Both the position numbers and the translations under genes were made by a program. 27,404 nucleotides of DNA from positions 1 through 27,404 of the forward strand of contig JAZDMO010000012.1 in assembly GCA_043800905.1 (NCBI GenBank). Reading direction: 5' to 3'. The DNA is from JAHITU01 sp043800905. Its GTDB lineage: Bacteria > Patescibacteriota > Minisyncoccia > Phycocordibacterales > UBA12079. The notes beneath the pieces are model-generated. The model worked only from the letters and a program-made list of their open reading frames with translations, did not search any database and was not told where the DNA came from. This document shows, piece after piece, positions 1 to 7,746 of this stretch; within the stretch, counting starts at the first letter, position 1; every line of letters begins with the position of its first letter.

Positions 1-45
1 GTACAGTTAACTGTACCTATTTAAACTTATATGACGAAGCAATCT
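1..45. repeat. Palindrome and partial dispersed repeat at window edge
   Basis: Positions 1-16 form a perfect palindrome centred on CAGTTAACTG, the same ten bases found at the centre of the palindromic terminator at 20891-20934; it may be the core of a terminator cut by the window edge. Positions 31-45 (ATGACGAAGCAATCT) match the right end of the dispersed GCAATCC repeat seen at 3638-3923 and 8702-8865. No gene is visible in 1-103. Confidence 0.4.
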
Positions 46-103
46 AACAACAAATGTTTAAACAATCACCAAAAGGCGAGGGTTTTGCTCCCAAAGAGGA
101 GAT

Positions 104-159
104 AATAAAAATTAAAAAGAGCGACGAGCTTTAGCTCGTCGCTCTTTTTAATTTTTATT
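104..159. terminator. Long-stem bidirectional terminator after rnhA
   Basis: The two arms pair over about 27 bp with a 2-nt loop (TT at 131-132). The GC-rich part is GAGCGACGAGCT, and A/T tracts flank it on both sides, so it can terminate transcription from either direction. It overlaps the rnhA stop codon (155-157). Confidence 0.85.
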
Positions 160-577
160 TCCCTTGATCCATAGCCTCGTTAGCTAATTCATCAGCCCGT
201 TTGTTTTCAGCTCGAGGAATATGAGTAAAAGTAATTTTGGGAAATGAATCAATTAAAAGATTATTTACCCGAATAAATTGCTGTTGTAAAGTTGGCTCTT
301 TAATTCTATATTCTCGTTTCAATTGTCTTTGCACTAATTGGCTATCCATTTTCATTTCCACTTCCATTCCCTTTAATTTTCCTCCAAAAAGTTCCTGAGC
401 TTTTTCTAAACCTAAAATAATCGCTTCGTACTCTGCCCAATTATTTGTTTTAATCCCTAAAAATTTTGAAGCACTAATCAATTCATTTCCCTCATCATCA
501 AAGATGACCGCTCCCGCTCCCGCAATCCCAGGATTAGATCTTGATCCTCCATCTGTAAATATTGTTATTTTTTTCAT
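155..577 (-). CDS. rnhA: Ribonuclease HI family protein
   Basis: A 140-residue RNase H-fold nuclease expected to cut the RNA strand of RNA-DNA hybrids (primer and R-loop removal). The four metal-binding acidic residues are visible: D9 in the FTDGGSRSNPG motif, E49 in NNWAEYEA, D78 in KMDSQLV and D129 in NKRADELAN. The frame is open back to 622, but the family normally begins at MKKITIFTDGG. An extended -10 (TGTTATAAT, 585-593) lies inside that extension and 7 nt before the ATG at 577, so I chose the shorter start and predict an essentially leaderless mRNA. The length fits the short RNase HI group. The gene is followed by a strong terminator that overlaps its stop. Confidence 0.92.
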   Translation of the reverse strand: MKKITIFTDGGSRSNPGIAGAGAVIFDDEGNELISASKFLGIKTNNWAEYEAIILGLEKAQELFGGKLKGMEVEMKMDSQLVQRQLKREYRIKEPTLQQQFIRVNNLLIDSFPKITFTHIPRAENKRADELANEAMDQGK

Positions 578-584
578 AATAAAA

Positions 585-593
585 ATTATAACA
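585..593 (-). promoter_or_regulatory. Extended -10 promoter of rnhA (leaderless)
   Basis: On the minus strand this reads TGT-TATAAT, a consensus extended -10, and it ends 7 nt before the ATG at 577. No convincing -35 is seen. Initiation about 7 nt downstream would fall at or next to the start codon. Confidence 0.6.
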
Positions 594-596
594 TAA

Positions 597-622
597 ATGC
601 CGTGCGCCTCCACGCACGACAT
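597..622 (-). terminator. Hairpin between the 78-aa gene and rnhA
   Basis: A 10-bp stem containing CGTGCG/CGCACG (one G-U pair) with a 6-nt loop sits 14 nt after the minus-strand gene 637-873 and just upstream of the rnhA promoter. The T-rich stretch after it on the minus strand is interrupted, so termination may be only moderate. Confidence 0.55.
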
Positions 623-636
623 TTTTAAATCAACAA

Positions 637-873
637 CTAGTCTCTAAGAAACAAAACAATAAACTCAAAAGGACCCTCTTGAATTTCCTTTTCAACAGCG
701 TCCACAATCTCTGGGTATTGAGCAATCCAAAGTTTGTCTCGGAAACACTCATTTCTCAACATTCTAATTGTATGAACATCAACAATTACAAGATTGTGTT
801 GTTTTCTGGAAAAAATAAAAATACCTTTTAGCTCTTCTTCATTCATGGCTCCAACCACCTTAACGAGATTCAT
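637..873 (-). CDS. Small conserved-looking protein of unknown function
   Basis: A 78-residue acidic protein that I do not recognise. It has no signal peptide, membrane segment or Cys motif; hydrophobic stretches (GIFIF, LVIVDV, FEFIVLFL) alternate with charged segments, suggesting a small alpha/beta soluble domain. The start is supported by a purine-rich SD (AGGGGG) about 5 nt before the ATG, unlike rnhA and recJ beside it, which lack SDs. It is a single gene between two leaderless genes and is followed by a hairpin. It is richer in G+C by eye than recJ and belongs with the other SD-led single genes in this window. Confidence 0.6.
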   Translation of the reverse strand: MNLVKVVGAMNEEELKGIFIFSRKQHNLVIVDVHTIRMLRNECFRDKLWIAQYPEIVDAVEKEIQEGPFEFIVLFLRD

Positions 874-940
874 TTTTCCCCCTTGATTTTAAGTAAACAT
901 TAACAACTGCTTAATAAATATCATAAAACCAAACAAAAAG

Positions 941-2641
941 CTATAAAATAGAAATTATTCTCAAACGTAATTCTTTATTTCGACTAAAATTATCTTTTTC
1001 TATGTGAGCTAGAAAATTTATTTTTTGCCCAAGCTTTAAAGAACATTCCAACTCTTTTACAAATTCACTAAAAAATTGAATAGCTTTGATTCTTCCACCC
1101 TTAGAATTTTTAAAAACCAATTCTAAATGATTATTAGTTTTTCCAAAAATTCTCATATCCATTATTTCAACATTCTCAAACAAAAACAAAGGTTTAGAAT
1201 TGCCGATTCCAAAAGGAGCTAATTTTTCAATCAATTTAAAATTATCTAAATTAACTTCGTCCAAAACCATATTTTTATCTACAAAAATTTCTTCTTCTAT
1301 TTTTTTATCTTTAATTTTTTCAAAAGCCTGTAAAAGTTTTTCTTCTAAAAAATAAATCTGTTCGTCGGCCACCCCAAAACCAGCTGCCATCTTATGTCCT
1401 CCTATATGAGTAAAAACTTCCTTCTCAACTGTATTCATTAGTTCTATTAAATCTAAATTCTTCGCTCGACAAGAACCACAATATTTTCCATCTTCATCTG
1501 TTCCCCACACAAAAACAGGTCTTGAATAATCCCCTTCTAGTGAAGAAGCAATCAAACCAGAAATTCCTACATTCCAATCCGGATTTCCAATCACCACCAC
1601 ATCTTTCAAATCTCTTTTTAAAATTTTTCTTTTCGCCTCGCGTACCGCTGTAGCAACTAACGTTTTCCTTTTATTATTTAACTTATCAAGCTCATCAGCC
1701 AACCTTCCCGCTTCAACTTCATCTTCGGTTGCTAATAAATCAAAAGCAATCCGCGGATCACTTATTCGTGAAGCCGCATTAATCCTTGGAGCTAACACAA
1801 AAGAAATATCTTCATCCACTAACTGCTCAGGTTTAATCCAAGCTTTTTTCAATAATTTTTGTAAGCCAAAACGACGACTTTTTCTCATCACTTTTAAACC
1901 AAACAAAGCTAAGATACGATTTTCATTTTTTAAAGGTACCATATCAGCGATTGTTGCTAAGGCAACCATATCTAAAAGCCACTTTTCCCAACCTTCTACC
2001 AAATTAAAATTACCTTTTGAAATTAAGGCCGAAATTAGTTTAAAAACTACCCCCGCCCCACACAACATATCATCGGGATAATTATCGTCACTTTGTTTGG
2101 AATTTAAAATAGCCAAAGCTGGCGGAAGTTTACCATTCACTTGATGATGATCAGTAATAATCACCTCCATTCCTAAACGATTAGCCTCTTCTACAGCTTC
2201 CACATCAGTAATTCCGCTATCAATTGTAATTATTAATTGAATACTATCCTTATATGCTTCTAAAATCTCTTTTTTAAAACCATAACCGGTTTTTAAACGA
2301 TTAGGAATATGCACTTCAAAATTAAAAAAACCAATCTTTTTTAAAAAATCATTTAAAATCACAGCTCCCGGAATTCCATCAGCATCATAATCGCTAAAAA
2401 TTAAAATTTTTTCTCCAAGGTTAATTGCTTTTAAAATTCTTTCTACTGCCACATCCATTCCTTTAATTAAAAAAGGGTCAAATAAACCTTTTTCATAATT
2501 TGGATTCAAAAAAATTTCTGCTTCTTTTTGCGTTTTAATGTCTCTATAAAACAAAAGTTTTCCTAAAAATTCTGGATATTGAGATAATTCTTTTTTTACA
2601 TCTTCAGGAAGTTCCTGACCAATCTTGATTTTCTTTTCCAT
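941..2641 (-). CDS. recJ: Single-stranded-DNA-specific exonuclease RecJ
   Basis: A 566-residue RecJ, the 5'-3' single-strand DNA exonuclease used in recombination and mismatch/base-excision repair. The DHH-superfamily motifs are in order: D84-D86-D88 in SDYDADG, D141 in TIDSG, the DHH triad at 164-166 (TDHHQ), the GAGVVFKL segment near 195-202, and the DHHA1 motif GGHKMAAG near residue 417. The C-terminal part (about 455-566) corresponds to the OB-fold domain. Length matches the bacterial family. An extended -10 (TGCTAAAAT) ends 6 nt before the ATG and there is no SD, so a leaderless mRNA is predicted. It diverges from the toxin-antitoxin operon at 2751. Confidence 0.96.
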   Translation of the reverse strand: MEKKIKIGQELPEDVKKELSQYPEFLGKLLFYRDIKTQKEAEIFLNPNYEKGLFDPFLIKGMDVAVERILKAINLGEKILIFSDYDADGIPGAVILNDFLKKIGFFNFEVHIPNRLKTGYGFKKEILEAYKDSIQLIITIDSGITDVEAVEEANRLGMEVIITDHHQVNGKLPPALAILNSKQSDDNYPDDMLCGAGVVFKLISALISKGNFNLVEGWEKWLLDMVALATIADMVPLKNENRILALFGLKVMRKSRRFGLQKLLKKAWIKPEQLVDEDISFVLAPRINAASRISDPRIAFDLLATEDEVEAGRLADELDKLNNKRKTLVATAVREAKRKILKRDLKDVVVIGNPDWNVGISGLIASSLEGDYSRPVFVWGTDEDGKYCGSCRAKNLDLIELMNTVEKEVFTHIGGHKMAAGFGVADEQIYFLEEKLLQAFEKIKDKKIEEEIFVDKNMVLDEVNLDNFKLIEKLAPFGIGNSKPLFLFENVEIMDMRIFGKTNNHLELVFKNSKGGRIKAIQFFSEFVKELECSLKLGQKINFLAHIEKDNFSRNKELRLRIISIL

Positions 2642-2647
2642 TCCAAC

Positions 2648-2656
2648 ATTTTAGCA
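2648..2656 (-). promoter_or_regulatory. Extended -10 promoter of recJ (leaderless)
   Basis: On the minus strand this reads TGC-TAAAAT and ends 6 nt before the recJ ATG. No good -35 hexamer is present at normal spacing, as expected for extended -10 promoters. Confidence 0.55.
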
Positions 2657-2676
2657 TACTTCACAAACAAGACTTC

Positions 2677-2736
2677 TTGACTTTTCCATAGACTGAACTA
2701 TAATAAGTAAATAGTATGTAATACAAATTATTACAT
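2677..2736 (+). promoter_or_regulatory. Promoter and candidate operator of the RHH/RelE operon
   Basis: TTGACT at 2677-2682, a 16-nt spacer, and a consensus TATAAT at 2699-2704. Just downstream, covering the expected start of transcription, is a perfect inverted repeat ATGTAATA-CAAAT-TATTACAT (2716-2736). Ribbon-helix-helix antitoxins bind such short repeats, so this is a plausible autoregulatory operator; that role is inferred. Confidence 0.75.
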
Positions 2737-2750
2737 CAATAAATAATCTT

Positions 2751-2966
2751 ATGAGAAATATTTTAAACATTTCAATGCCTGAAAATATGGCAAGACAAAT
2801 AGAAGAAGAAACTAAAAAAGGTAATTTTGCCAGTAAAAGCGAATTTATTCGTGCCATTTTTCGTGCTTGGGAAGAAGGCAAACTTTATAAAGAACTTCAA
2901 CAAAGTCGGCGAGAAATAAAAGCAGGTAAAGGGATAGTACTAAAATCATTAAAAGATTTAAGATAA
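2751..2966 (+). CDS. Ribbon-helix-helix antitoxin (ParD/CopG-like)
   Basis: A 71-residue protein whose first half fits an RHH DNA-binding domain: a short beta strand (NILNISMPENM), then helix A (ARQIEEETKKG), a turn (NFASKSEFIRAIF) and helix B. The charged C-terminal tail (about 45-71) would wrap the partner toxin. The toxin starts 6 nt downstream, as expected of a type II toxin-antitoxin pair. There is no SD before the ATG. The operator-like inverted repeat at 2716-2736 suggests that the protein represses its own promoter. Confidence 0.85.
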   Translation: MRNILNISMPENMARQIEEETKKGNFASKSEFIRAIFRAWEEGKLYKELQQSRREIKAGKGIVLKSLKDLR

Positions 2967-2972
2967 ACCGAC

Positions 2973-3230
2973 ATGGAAATTATCTGTTCACCTTTATTTT
3001 TAAAAAAATACAAAAAACTACTTATAGAAATCAAAGAGTTAGCAGAGAAAAAAGAAATTATATTTAGAAAAGACCCTTTTAGCCCCCAACTCAAGACGTA
3101 TAGACTCCATGGAAAATTTAAAGGGACATATTCTTTTTCAATAAATTATGAATATAGAATCATTTTTGAAATAAAAGAAAAACAAATTTTTATATTTTTA
3201 TTAGCAGGTAAACATAATATATATAAATGA
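2973..3230 (+). CDS. RelE/ParE-superfamily toxin (mRNA interferase type)
   Basis: An 85-residue toxin. The pattern LKTYRLHGKFKGTYSFSI, then NYEYRIIFEI and the C-terminal HNIYK, is typical of the RelE/StbE-like group, in which conserved basic and aromatic residues act on ribosome-bound mRNA. That activity is family knowledge, not shown here. The gene follows its RHH antitoxin by 6 nt and ends in TGA, showing that TGA is a stop in this genome. The HIT gene starts 1 nt after this stop, so HIT expression is probably tied to this operon. Confidence 0.87.
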   Translation: MEIICSPLFLKKYKKLLIEIKELAEKKEIIFRKDPFSPQLKTYRLHGKFKGTYSFSINYEYRIIFEIKEKQIFIFLLAGKHNIYK

Positions 3231-3231
3231 T

Positions 3232-3636
3232 ATGAAAAAAGAAGATTGCTTGTTTTGTAAAATTGTGGCGGGAGAAATCCCCTGTCATAAAATCTACGAA
3301 GACGCTAAATTTCTCGCCTTTTTGGATATTAGTCCTGTAAACAAAGGACACACTTTAATAATTCCCAAAAAACATTCACGAAACATTTTAGAAATGAACG
3401 AGACTTTATTAGGAGAAATGATGGTTTTAGTTAAAAAAATATCCAATAATATAAAAACCCAATTAAAGGCTGATGGAATAAATATAATGAGTAATAATGA
3501 AGCTGAGGCGGGACAAATCATCTTTCATACTCATATTCATATAATCCCCCGTTTTAAAGAAGACGGATTTCACCATTGGTCAGGTAAGGCTTATACTGAA
3601 GGAGAAATAGAAGAAACACAAAAGATTCTTAAATAA
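3232..3636 (+). CDS. HIT-family nucleotide hydrolase
   Basis: A 134-residue histidine-triad protein. The N-terminal CLFCKIVAGEIP motif (a possible metal site with its two Cys) is followed by DISPVNKGHTLIIPKKH and the triad FHTHIHIIPR near residues 98-107. HIT proteins of this size hydrolyse AMP-linked substrates such as adenosine phosphoramidates or diadenosine polyphosphates; the exact substrate cannot be read from sequence. The ATG lies 1 nt after the toxin stop with no separate promoter, suggesting read-through or translational coupling. No clear terminator follows; dispersed repeats begin immediately. Confidence 0.93.
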   Translation: MKKEDCLFCKIVAGEIPCHKIYEDAKFLAFLDISPVNKGHTLIIPKKHSRNILEMNETLLGEMMVLVKKISNNIKTQLKADGINIMSNNEAEAGQIIFHTHIHIIPRFKEDGFHHWSGKAYTEGEIEETQKILK

Positions 3637-3943
3637 ACGTCATTGCAAGAAGTAAAGAGCAACAGAACGACATGGTAATCCAGCATCTCGTCATTGCGAG
3701 CCTGCCTGCCGGCAGGCAGGCTTTGGAGCGATAACGAAAAAGCGTAGCAATCCAGACTTGTGAAATCACGAAGTGATTTAATTAAAAAAAATAGATGTTG
3801 GATCTACCTACCAGCAGGTAGGTTGCTTCATAAACTTCCAATGACGTTTATTCGCTAGACCTGCCTGCCGGCAGACAGGTTGCCACGAATAAATTTTTGC
3901 GAAAATTTATTCTCGCAATGACGAACGATTTAAAAAATATTTT
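3637..3943. repeat. Cluster of dispersed palindromic repeats
   Basis: This 307-nt gap has no gene. It holds several copies of a modular repeat whose ends read roughly CGTCATTGCGAG and GCAATCCAG: 3638-3688 (divergent), 3689-3755, 3821-3846 (inverted, short) and 3880-3923 (inverted). Each has its own inner inverted repeat: a perfect 24-bp palindrome at 3699-3722 in the second, and arms 3888-3897/3902-3911 in the last, which may also act as the pgk operon terminator. Another hairpin is at 3763-3779, and a near-palindrome with CTGCCGGCAG is at 3859-3880. Confidence 0.8.
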
Positions 3944-5065
3944 TCACTTAATTGCATCAATTCCAACCAAAGTTCCATCAATTACATAATCTAACATCGC
4001 TCCACCGCCAGCCGAGATAAAATCGAACCTATCTTGTAACTTTAATTTTTCTATACACAAAGCTGTATCCCCCCCTCCCGCAATAGATTCAGCCTTACTA
4101 TCAACAATTGTTTTAATTAAATCAAAAGTTGATTCCAAATAACCTTTTTTGTAGTCTCCAATAGGGCCATTCCACAAAACAAAACGACTATTTTTAATTT
4201 TATTTTTTAATAAATCTAAACTTTCTGGTCCTAAATCCATAATCACTTCATCTTTTTGAACTTCGTTCGGTTTTTTAACCAAAACCTCTCCTTTTTCATT
4301 TTCAACCACAACATCAATAGGTATAATTATTTTTTTATTCTCTAAAAGATGAGTTAAATCAAAATCTTCTCCTGAAAGAATAGAGTTTCCGACTTCCCAA
4401 CCATTAAATTTGAAAACCTCATTCGACAAAGCCCCGCCGACAAAAACATAATCAGCAATTTGAGAAACTTTTTCAATAAAAGGTAATTTGGTTTTAAGTT
4501 TATTACCACCTAAAACAAACAAGCGAGGTCTTTCGGTCTTAGACAAAGTATTTAATTCTCCTACTTCCTTAATAAAAGAAAAACCAAAATATGAATCCAA
4601 AAATTTCGGAATCCCCACAATAGAAGCATAAGCTCGGTGTGAATCAGGAAAGGCTTCGTTCACATAAATATCTCCTAAACTAGCAATCTCTTGGGCAAAA
4701 ACAGTATCGTTGTTTTCTTCCCCTTCATATTGTCTTAAATTTTCAAACAAAAAAACTTCTCCTTCTTTCATTTTCTCTATTTCTTCTTGCAAACTCTTAT
4801 TTAAAATATCTTTTTTGAAAGTTAAGAGGAAAAACTTTCTAAAAAATTCAGCTACTGGTTCTAGAGTTTCAACTCCCTTTCTCCCAATATAACCAAGTAA
4901 AAGAATTTTAGCTCCTTCATTTCTTAAAAATTCAATAGTTGGCAACACCTTCATTAATTTAAAAGCACTTTCTACCTTTCCCTCAATCAAAGGGACATTC
5001 AAAGAAAGTCTAAGCAAGACTGTTTTTCCCTTTAATTCTCCTTTTTTTTCTAAAATTGATTTCAT
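3944..5065 (-). CDS. pgk: Phosphoglycerate kinase, divergent active site
   Basis: A 373-residue PGK, the glycolytic enzyme passing phosphate between 1,3-bisphosphoglycerate and ADP. Family motifs are clear: FLFENLRQYEGEEN, YVNEAFPDSHRAYAS, LGGNKLKTKLPFI, VLWNGPIG, AGGGDTA and SAGGGAMLDYV. Several N-terminal positions that normally bind 3-phosphoglycerate differ: RVDFNVP reads RLSLNVP (D to S21), the usual Arg before LPTI is K36, and SHLGRP reads GYIGRK (H to Y59). The frame opens at 5080, directly after the tpiA stop, but MKSI at 5065 matches the usual N terminus; neither start has an SD. It is the last gene of the ATPase-tpiA-pgk operon. Confidence 0.93.
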   Translation of the reverse strand: MKSILEKKGELKGKTVLLRLSLNVPLIEGKVESAFKLMKVLPTIEFLRNEGAKILLLGYIGRKGVETLEPVAEFFRKFFLLTFKKDILNKSLQEEIEKMKEGEVFLFENLRQYEGEENNDTVFAQEIASLGDIYVNEAFPDSHRAYASIVGIPKFLDSYFGFSFIKEVGELNTLSKTERPRLFVLGGNKLKTKLPFIEKVSQIADYVFVGGALSNEVFKFNGWEVGNSILSGEDFDLTHLLENKKIIIPIDVVVENEKGEVLVKKPNEVQKDEVIMDLGPESLDLLKNKIKNSRFVLWNGPIGDYKKGYLESTFDLIKTIVDSKAESIAGGGDTALCIEKLKLQDRFDFISAGGGAMLDYVIDGTLVGIDAIK

Positions 5066-5080
5066 TACAACAAAAACCAT

Positions 5081-5833
5081 TTAGAAATTATCAACAATTT
5101 CTAAAATTTTATTAAACTTAAGAGTGTCTAAAGAATTTCTTCCAACCAATAAGCCATTCACCCCTCCCTGTAAAAGTTCTTCAGTATTACGAACATTAAC
5201 CGAACCTCCATACAAAACAGGAATTAAACTAAAATTATTAATTCCAAATTTATCAGCTAAAGTTTTTTTAATAAAAATAATCACAGACTGTAATTCTTCA
5301 ATAGAAATAACTGATTTAGAATTAGCTCCAATCGCCCAAACTGGTTCATAGACAAGCACAATCTTTTTTGCATAATTATTACTAATCCCTTTTAAAGCTA
5401 ATCTGATTTGCTTTTCAATTTCTAAAAAGAAAGCCCCCTCTTCATCTCTCTTTTTTTCTCCTACACACAAAATAACATTTAATTTTTGCTTTAAAGCTTC
5501 TTTAATTTTGTTATTTATTTCCTCATCACTTTCGCCTAAAGCCTTCACCTCAGAATGACCTACCATCACAAAATCAGCTCCGCTTTTCTTTAACATTTCG
5601 GCTGAAATTTTTCCTGTCCAAGAACCTTTTTGATTAAGAAAAAAATCTTGACCCCCCATAAAAATTTTATTTTTAAGAAACCCTCTTTTTAAATCAGTAA
5701 TATAAAGAGCTGGTGGGCATAAAACAACCATAGTTTTTTTAAAACCTTTATTTTTTATTTTTTTAGCTAATTTTTGAGCTTCGTTCAATGAACTAGGATT
5801 CATTTTCCAATTAGCAATCACTAATTTATTCAT
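5081..5833 (-). CDS. tpiA: Triosephosphate isomerase
   Basis: A 250-residue TIM-barrel enzyme interconverting dihydroxyacetone phosphate and glyceraldehyde 3-phosphate. The catalytic residues are present: Asn and Lys in IANWKMN at the N terminus, His in VMVGHSE, and Glu in VYEPVWAIG at loop 6. The phosphate-binding YGGSVN and GLLVGRNSL segments follow. Length is normal. It starts 4 nt after the ATPase gene (5838) and ends directly before pgk, so the three genes form one operon. There is no SD before the ATG, so translation may depend on coupling. Confidence 0.97.
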   Translation of the reverse strand: MNKLVIANWKMNPSSLNEAQKLAKKIKNKGFKKTMVVLCPPALYITDLKRGFLKNKIFMGGQDFFLNQKGSWTGKISAEMLKKSGADFVMVGHSEVKALGESDEEINNKIKEALKQKLNVILCVGEKKRDEEGAFFLEIEKQIRLALKGISNNYAKKIVLVYEPVWAIGANSKSVISIEELQSVIIFIKKTLADKFGINNFSLIPVLYGGSVNVRNTEELLQGGVNGLLVGRNSLDTLKFNKILEIVDNF

Positions 5834-5837
5834 AATT

Positions 5838-7574
5838 TTATTTTAAAATTTTATCTACCGAAATCAATCCTTGAACAGCTTTAAAGATAGAGTCTTCATA
5901 AAGAGAAAACATACCTTCTTTTAAAGCCTGTTGATGAATATCAGAAGCTTCTTTATTTTCTAAGATCAATTCCTTAATTGTTGGACTAATTTTTAGAACC
6001 TCTGCCACCATTATTTTTTCCATTTCAGAATCATCACCCTTATAAAATGGAACACTAGTCCATGAGAGTTTCTTTTCTAAAAATCCTTCCTCCACCAAGG
6101 CTTCCATAACTTTTTCTAAATTAGCTTTTTTAGAAATTTTATTAATTTCTTCAACACTCAAAAAATACTCTTTACGATTCTCTATAAGTAAACTTTCTAC
6201 CAAAGACTGCAAAACAACAGAATCAAGACCAGCCACAATAGAAGCCGAACTAATTTCCAGTTTAGTTAGGCCAGAAATTATTTTAGCACAAGAGTTTTCT
6301 TTAGTTTCCAAAACAGAAATATTCAAAAAATCTTTATTAGGGATACCAAATAAAGAAATCATAGTCTTAGAATCATTTACCTCATCCAGAGCTAAAACAT
6401 CCACATCTTGTTTAGCTAATCTTTTTACCAAATCAGCCGTTTTTAAACCAGAATTAGAACCTAAAACAATTTGATTAATTCTCGCCATTTGAAAACCAAT
6501 TTGATTTTCAATAGTAGTAATATTAATAAAATTATTTCTTAATAAATCTAAAAAAGTGTAAAAACTAGTCGTTTTTCCTCCATTTTCATGGCCGGCCACT
6601 AATAACATTTTTTTTCTTCGATTAAGCACCCCGTGTAGAGTATCCAAAGCTTTCCCATGAAAACCCAAAGCTTCTAAAGAAAAACCCGAATCCCCCTCTT
6701 CCAAAATATTCAAAATTATTTTTTCTCCCCAAAAGTTAGGACTAATATGTACACCGAAATTAATCTGTTTCCCGTCAAAACCTACATGAAAAGAATTTCT
6801 TTTATTAACAAAAGTTCCTTTTTCTTCAAGATTAATTCCTGCTAAAACTTTAATTTTAAGATTTAATAAATAACCAGCACTTTTTGGTAAAACCATAGCA
6901 GGATAAAGAATTTCCCCAATACGATATCTAACTAAAATATTATCTTCCTGAGGTTCAATATGAATATTAGAAGCTCTCTGAAAAAGAGCGTGCTTCAAAA
7001 AAATATCAAAAACATAACTAATTTTTTTGTCTCGGGCTAATTCCAACAAAGCTTCTTTTGGTAATTCTTGTAAAATTTCCTCATTAATCGTTTTAAAAGC
7101 CAAAAATTCTTTTTGAATTTCTGCCCCATATTCCTCGCGTAAATATTTTTGATATTGAGAAAGAGCATGGTTAATCGAAGTATGATTAGTTAAATAAGGT
7201 TGAATTTTCAAAGCGACTCTTTTCTTTAAGAAATCCACTTGATCTAAATCTTCTAAATTTAATACTGCTACCTTCAAAACCTGTGGTGTCCTTTCAAAAG
7301 CAATAATATTAAATTTTCTTGCTATAGGCTCTGGAATAGAACTCAAAACCAAATCTTCTAGTTTTTTATTTTCTAAATCAACAAAAGGAAAACCACTCAC
7401 TCTCATTTGAGCTTCCCTTAATTCATCTTCGGTTAATTTTCCACTTTTAATTAAAACGTCAAAAAGACCTTTCCCTTCTTGTTTTGACTTTTGCATAGCC
7501 AACTCTAAATCACCAGAAGAAACTAATCCTAAATCTAATATAAAATTTTCTACTTTTTGTTTGTCTAGAAACAT
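5838..7574 (-). CDS. PilB/GspE-like type IV pilus ATPase, degenerate catalytic motifs
   Basis: A 578-residue protein with the architecture of type IV pilus/type II secretion ATPases: an N-terminal MshEN-like region (about 1-150), then the secretion ATPase domain. IHIEPQEDNILVRYRIGEI, Walker A GHENGGKT and a Walker B region LALDEVND are recognisable. Many family residues are changed: SDIH is SNIH, the arginine-bearing segment reads HISPNFWGEKIILNIL, GEIRD is DEVND, the TGHxxLSTLHTN His box is absent, and the tetracysteine zinc site is lost. The frame extends to 7658, but the start at 7574 is preceded by TATAAT (7585-7590) and better fits the family N terminus. It leads the tpiA-pgk operon. It may be a regulatory or weakly active paralogue. 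Confidence 0.85.
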   Translation of the reverse strand: MFLDKQKVENFILDLGLVSSGDLELAMQKSKQEGKGLFDVLIKSGKLTEDELREAQMRVSGFPFVDLENKKLEDLVLSSIPEPIARKFNIIAFERTPQVLKVAVLNLEDLDQVDFLKKRVALKIQPYLTNHTSINHALSQYQKYLREEYGAEIQKEFLAFKTINEEILQELPKEALLELARDKKISYVFDIFLKHALFQRASNIHIEPQEDNILVRYRIGEILYPAMVLPKSAGYLLNLKIKVLAGINLEEKGTFVNKRNSFHVGFDGKQINFGVHISPNFWGEKIILNILEEGDSGFSLEALGFHGKALDTLHGVLNRRKKMLLVAGHENGGKTTSFYTFLDLLRNNFINITTIENQIGFQMARINQIVLGSNSGLKTADLVKRLAKQDVDVLALDEVNDSKTMISLFGIPNKDFLNISVLETKENSCAKIISGLTKLEISSASIVAGLDSVVLQSLVESLLIENRKEYFLSVEEINKISKKANLEKVMEALVEEGFLEKKLSWTSVPFYKGDDSEMEKIMVAEVLKISPTIKELILENKEASDIHQQALKEGMFSLYEDSIFKAVQGLISVDKILK

Positions 7575-7584
7575 ATTTAAATAA

Positions 7585-7590
7585 ATTATA
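7585..7590 (-). promoter_or_regulatory. -10 element of the ATPase-tpiA-pgk operon
   Basis: The minus strand reads TATAAT 10 nt before the ATG at 7574, giving a predicted leader of only a few nucleotides. No good -35 is seen at 16-18 nt. Confidence 0.5.
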
Positions 7591-7645
7591 CTACATTTTC
7601 TAGAGATTAAAATACAAAATGTGGTTAAATAAAAATACAACAAAT

Positions 7646-7732
7646 AAAAGACTGCCAACTATAATATGAAAATTTAGACAAAAAAATCCCCAGACTTGAT
7701 TAGCACACGAATGTACTAAATCAAGTCTGGGG
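7646..7732 (-). terminator. Terminator of the 232-aa secreted protein gene, in a duplicated module
   Basis: Arms 7688-7701 and 7719-7732 (CCCCAGACTTGATT and its complement) form a 14-bp stem with a 17-nt loop, followed on the minus strand by seven T. Positions 7646-7694, which run beyond the terminator, are identical to 8929-8977. Confidence 0.85.
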
Positions 7733-7746
7733 AGTACCTGACATTA

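Noticed and set aside
3228..3230. Possible alternative genetic code with UGA read as Gly
   Set aside because: The RelE-like toxin ends naturally at TGA right before the HIT start, and all other frames read normally with TGA as stop.
3637..3943. CRISPR-like array
   Set aside because: The repeats vary in length and orientation, contain their own palindromes and lack uniform spacers; no cas gene is present.
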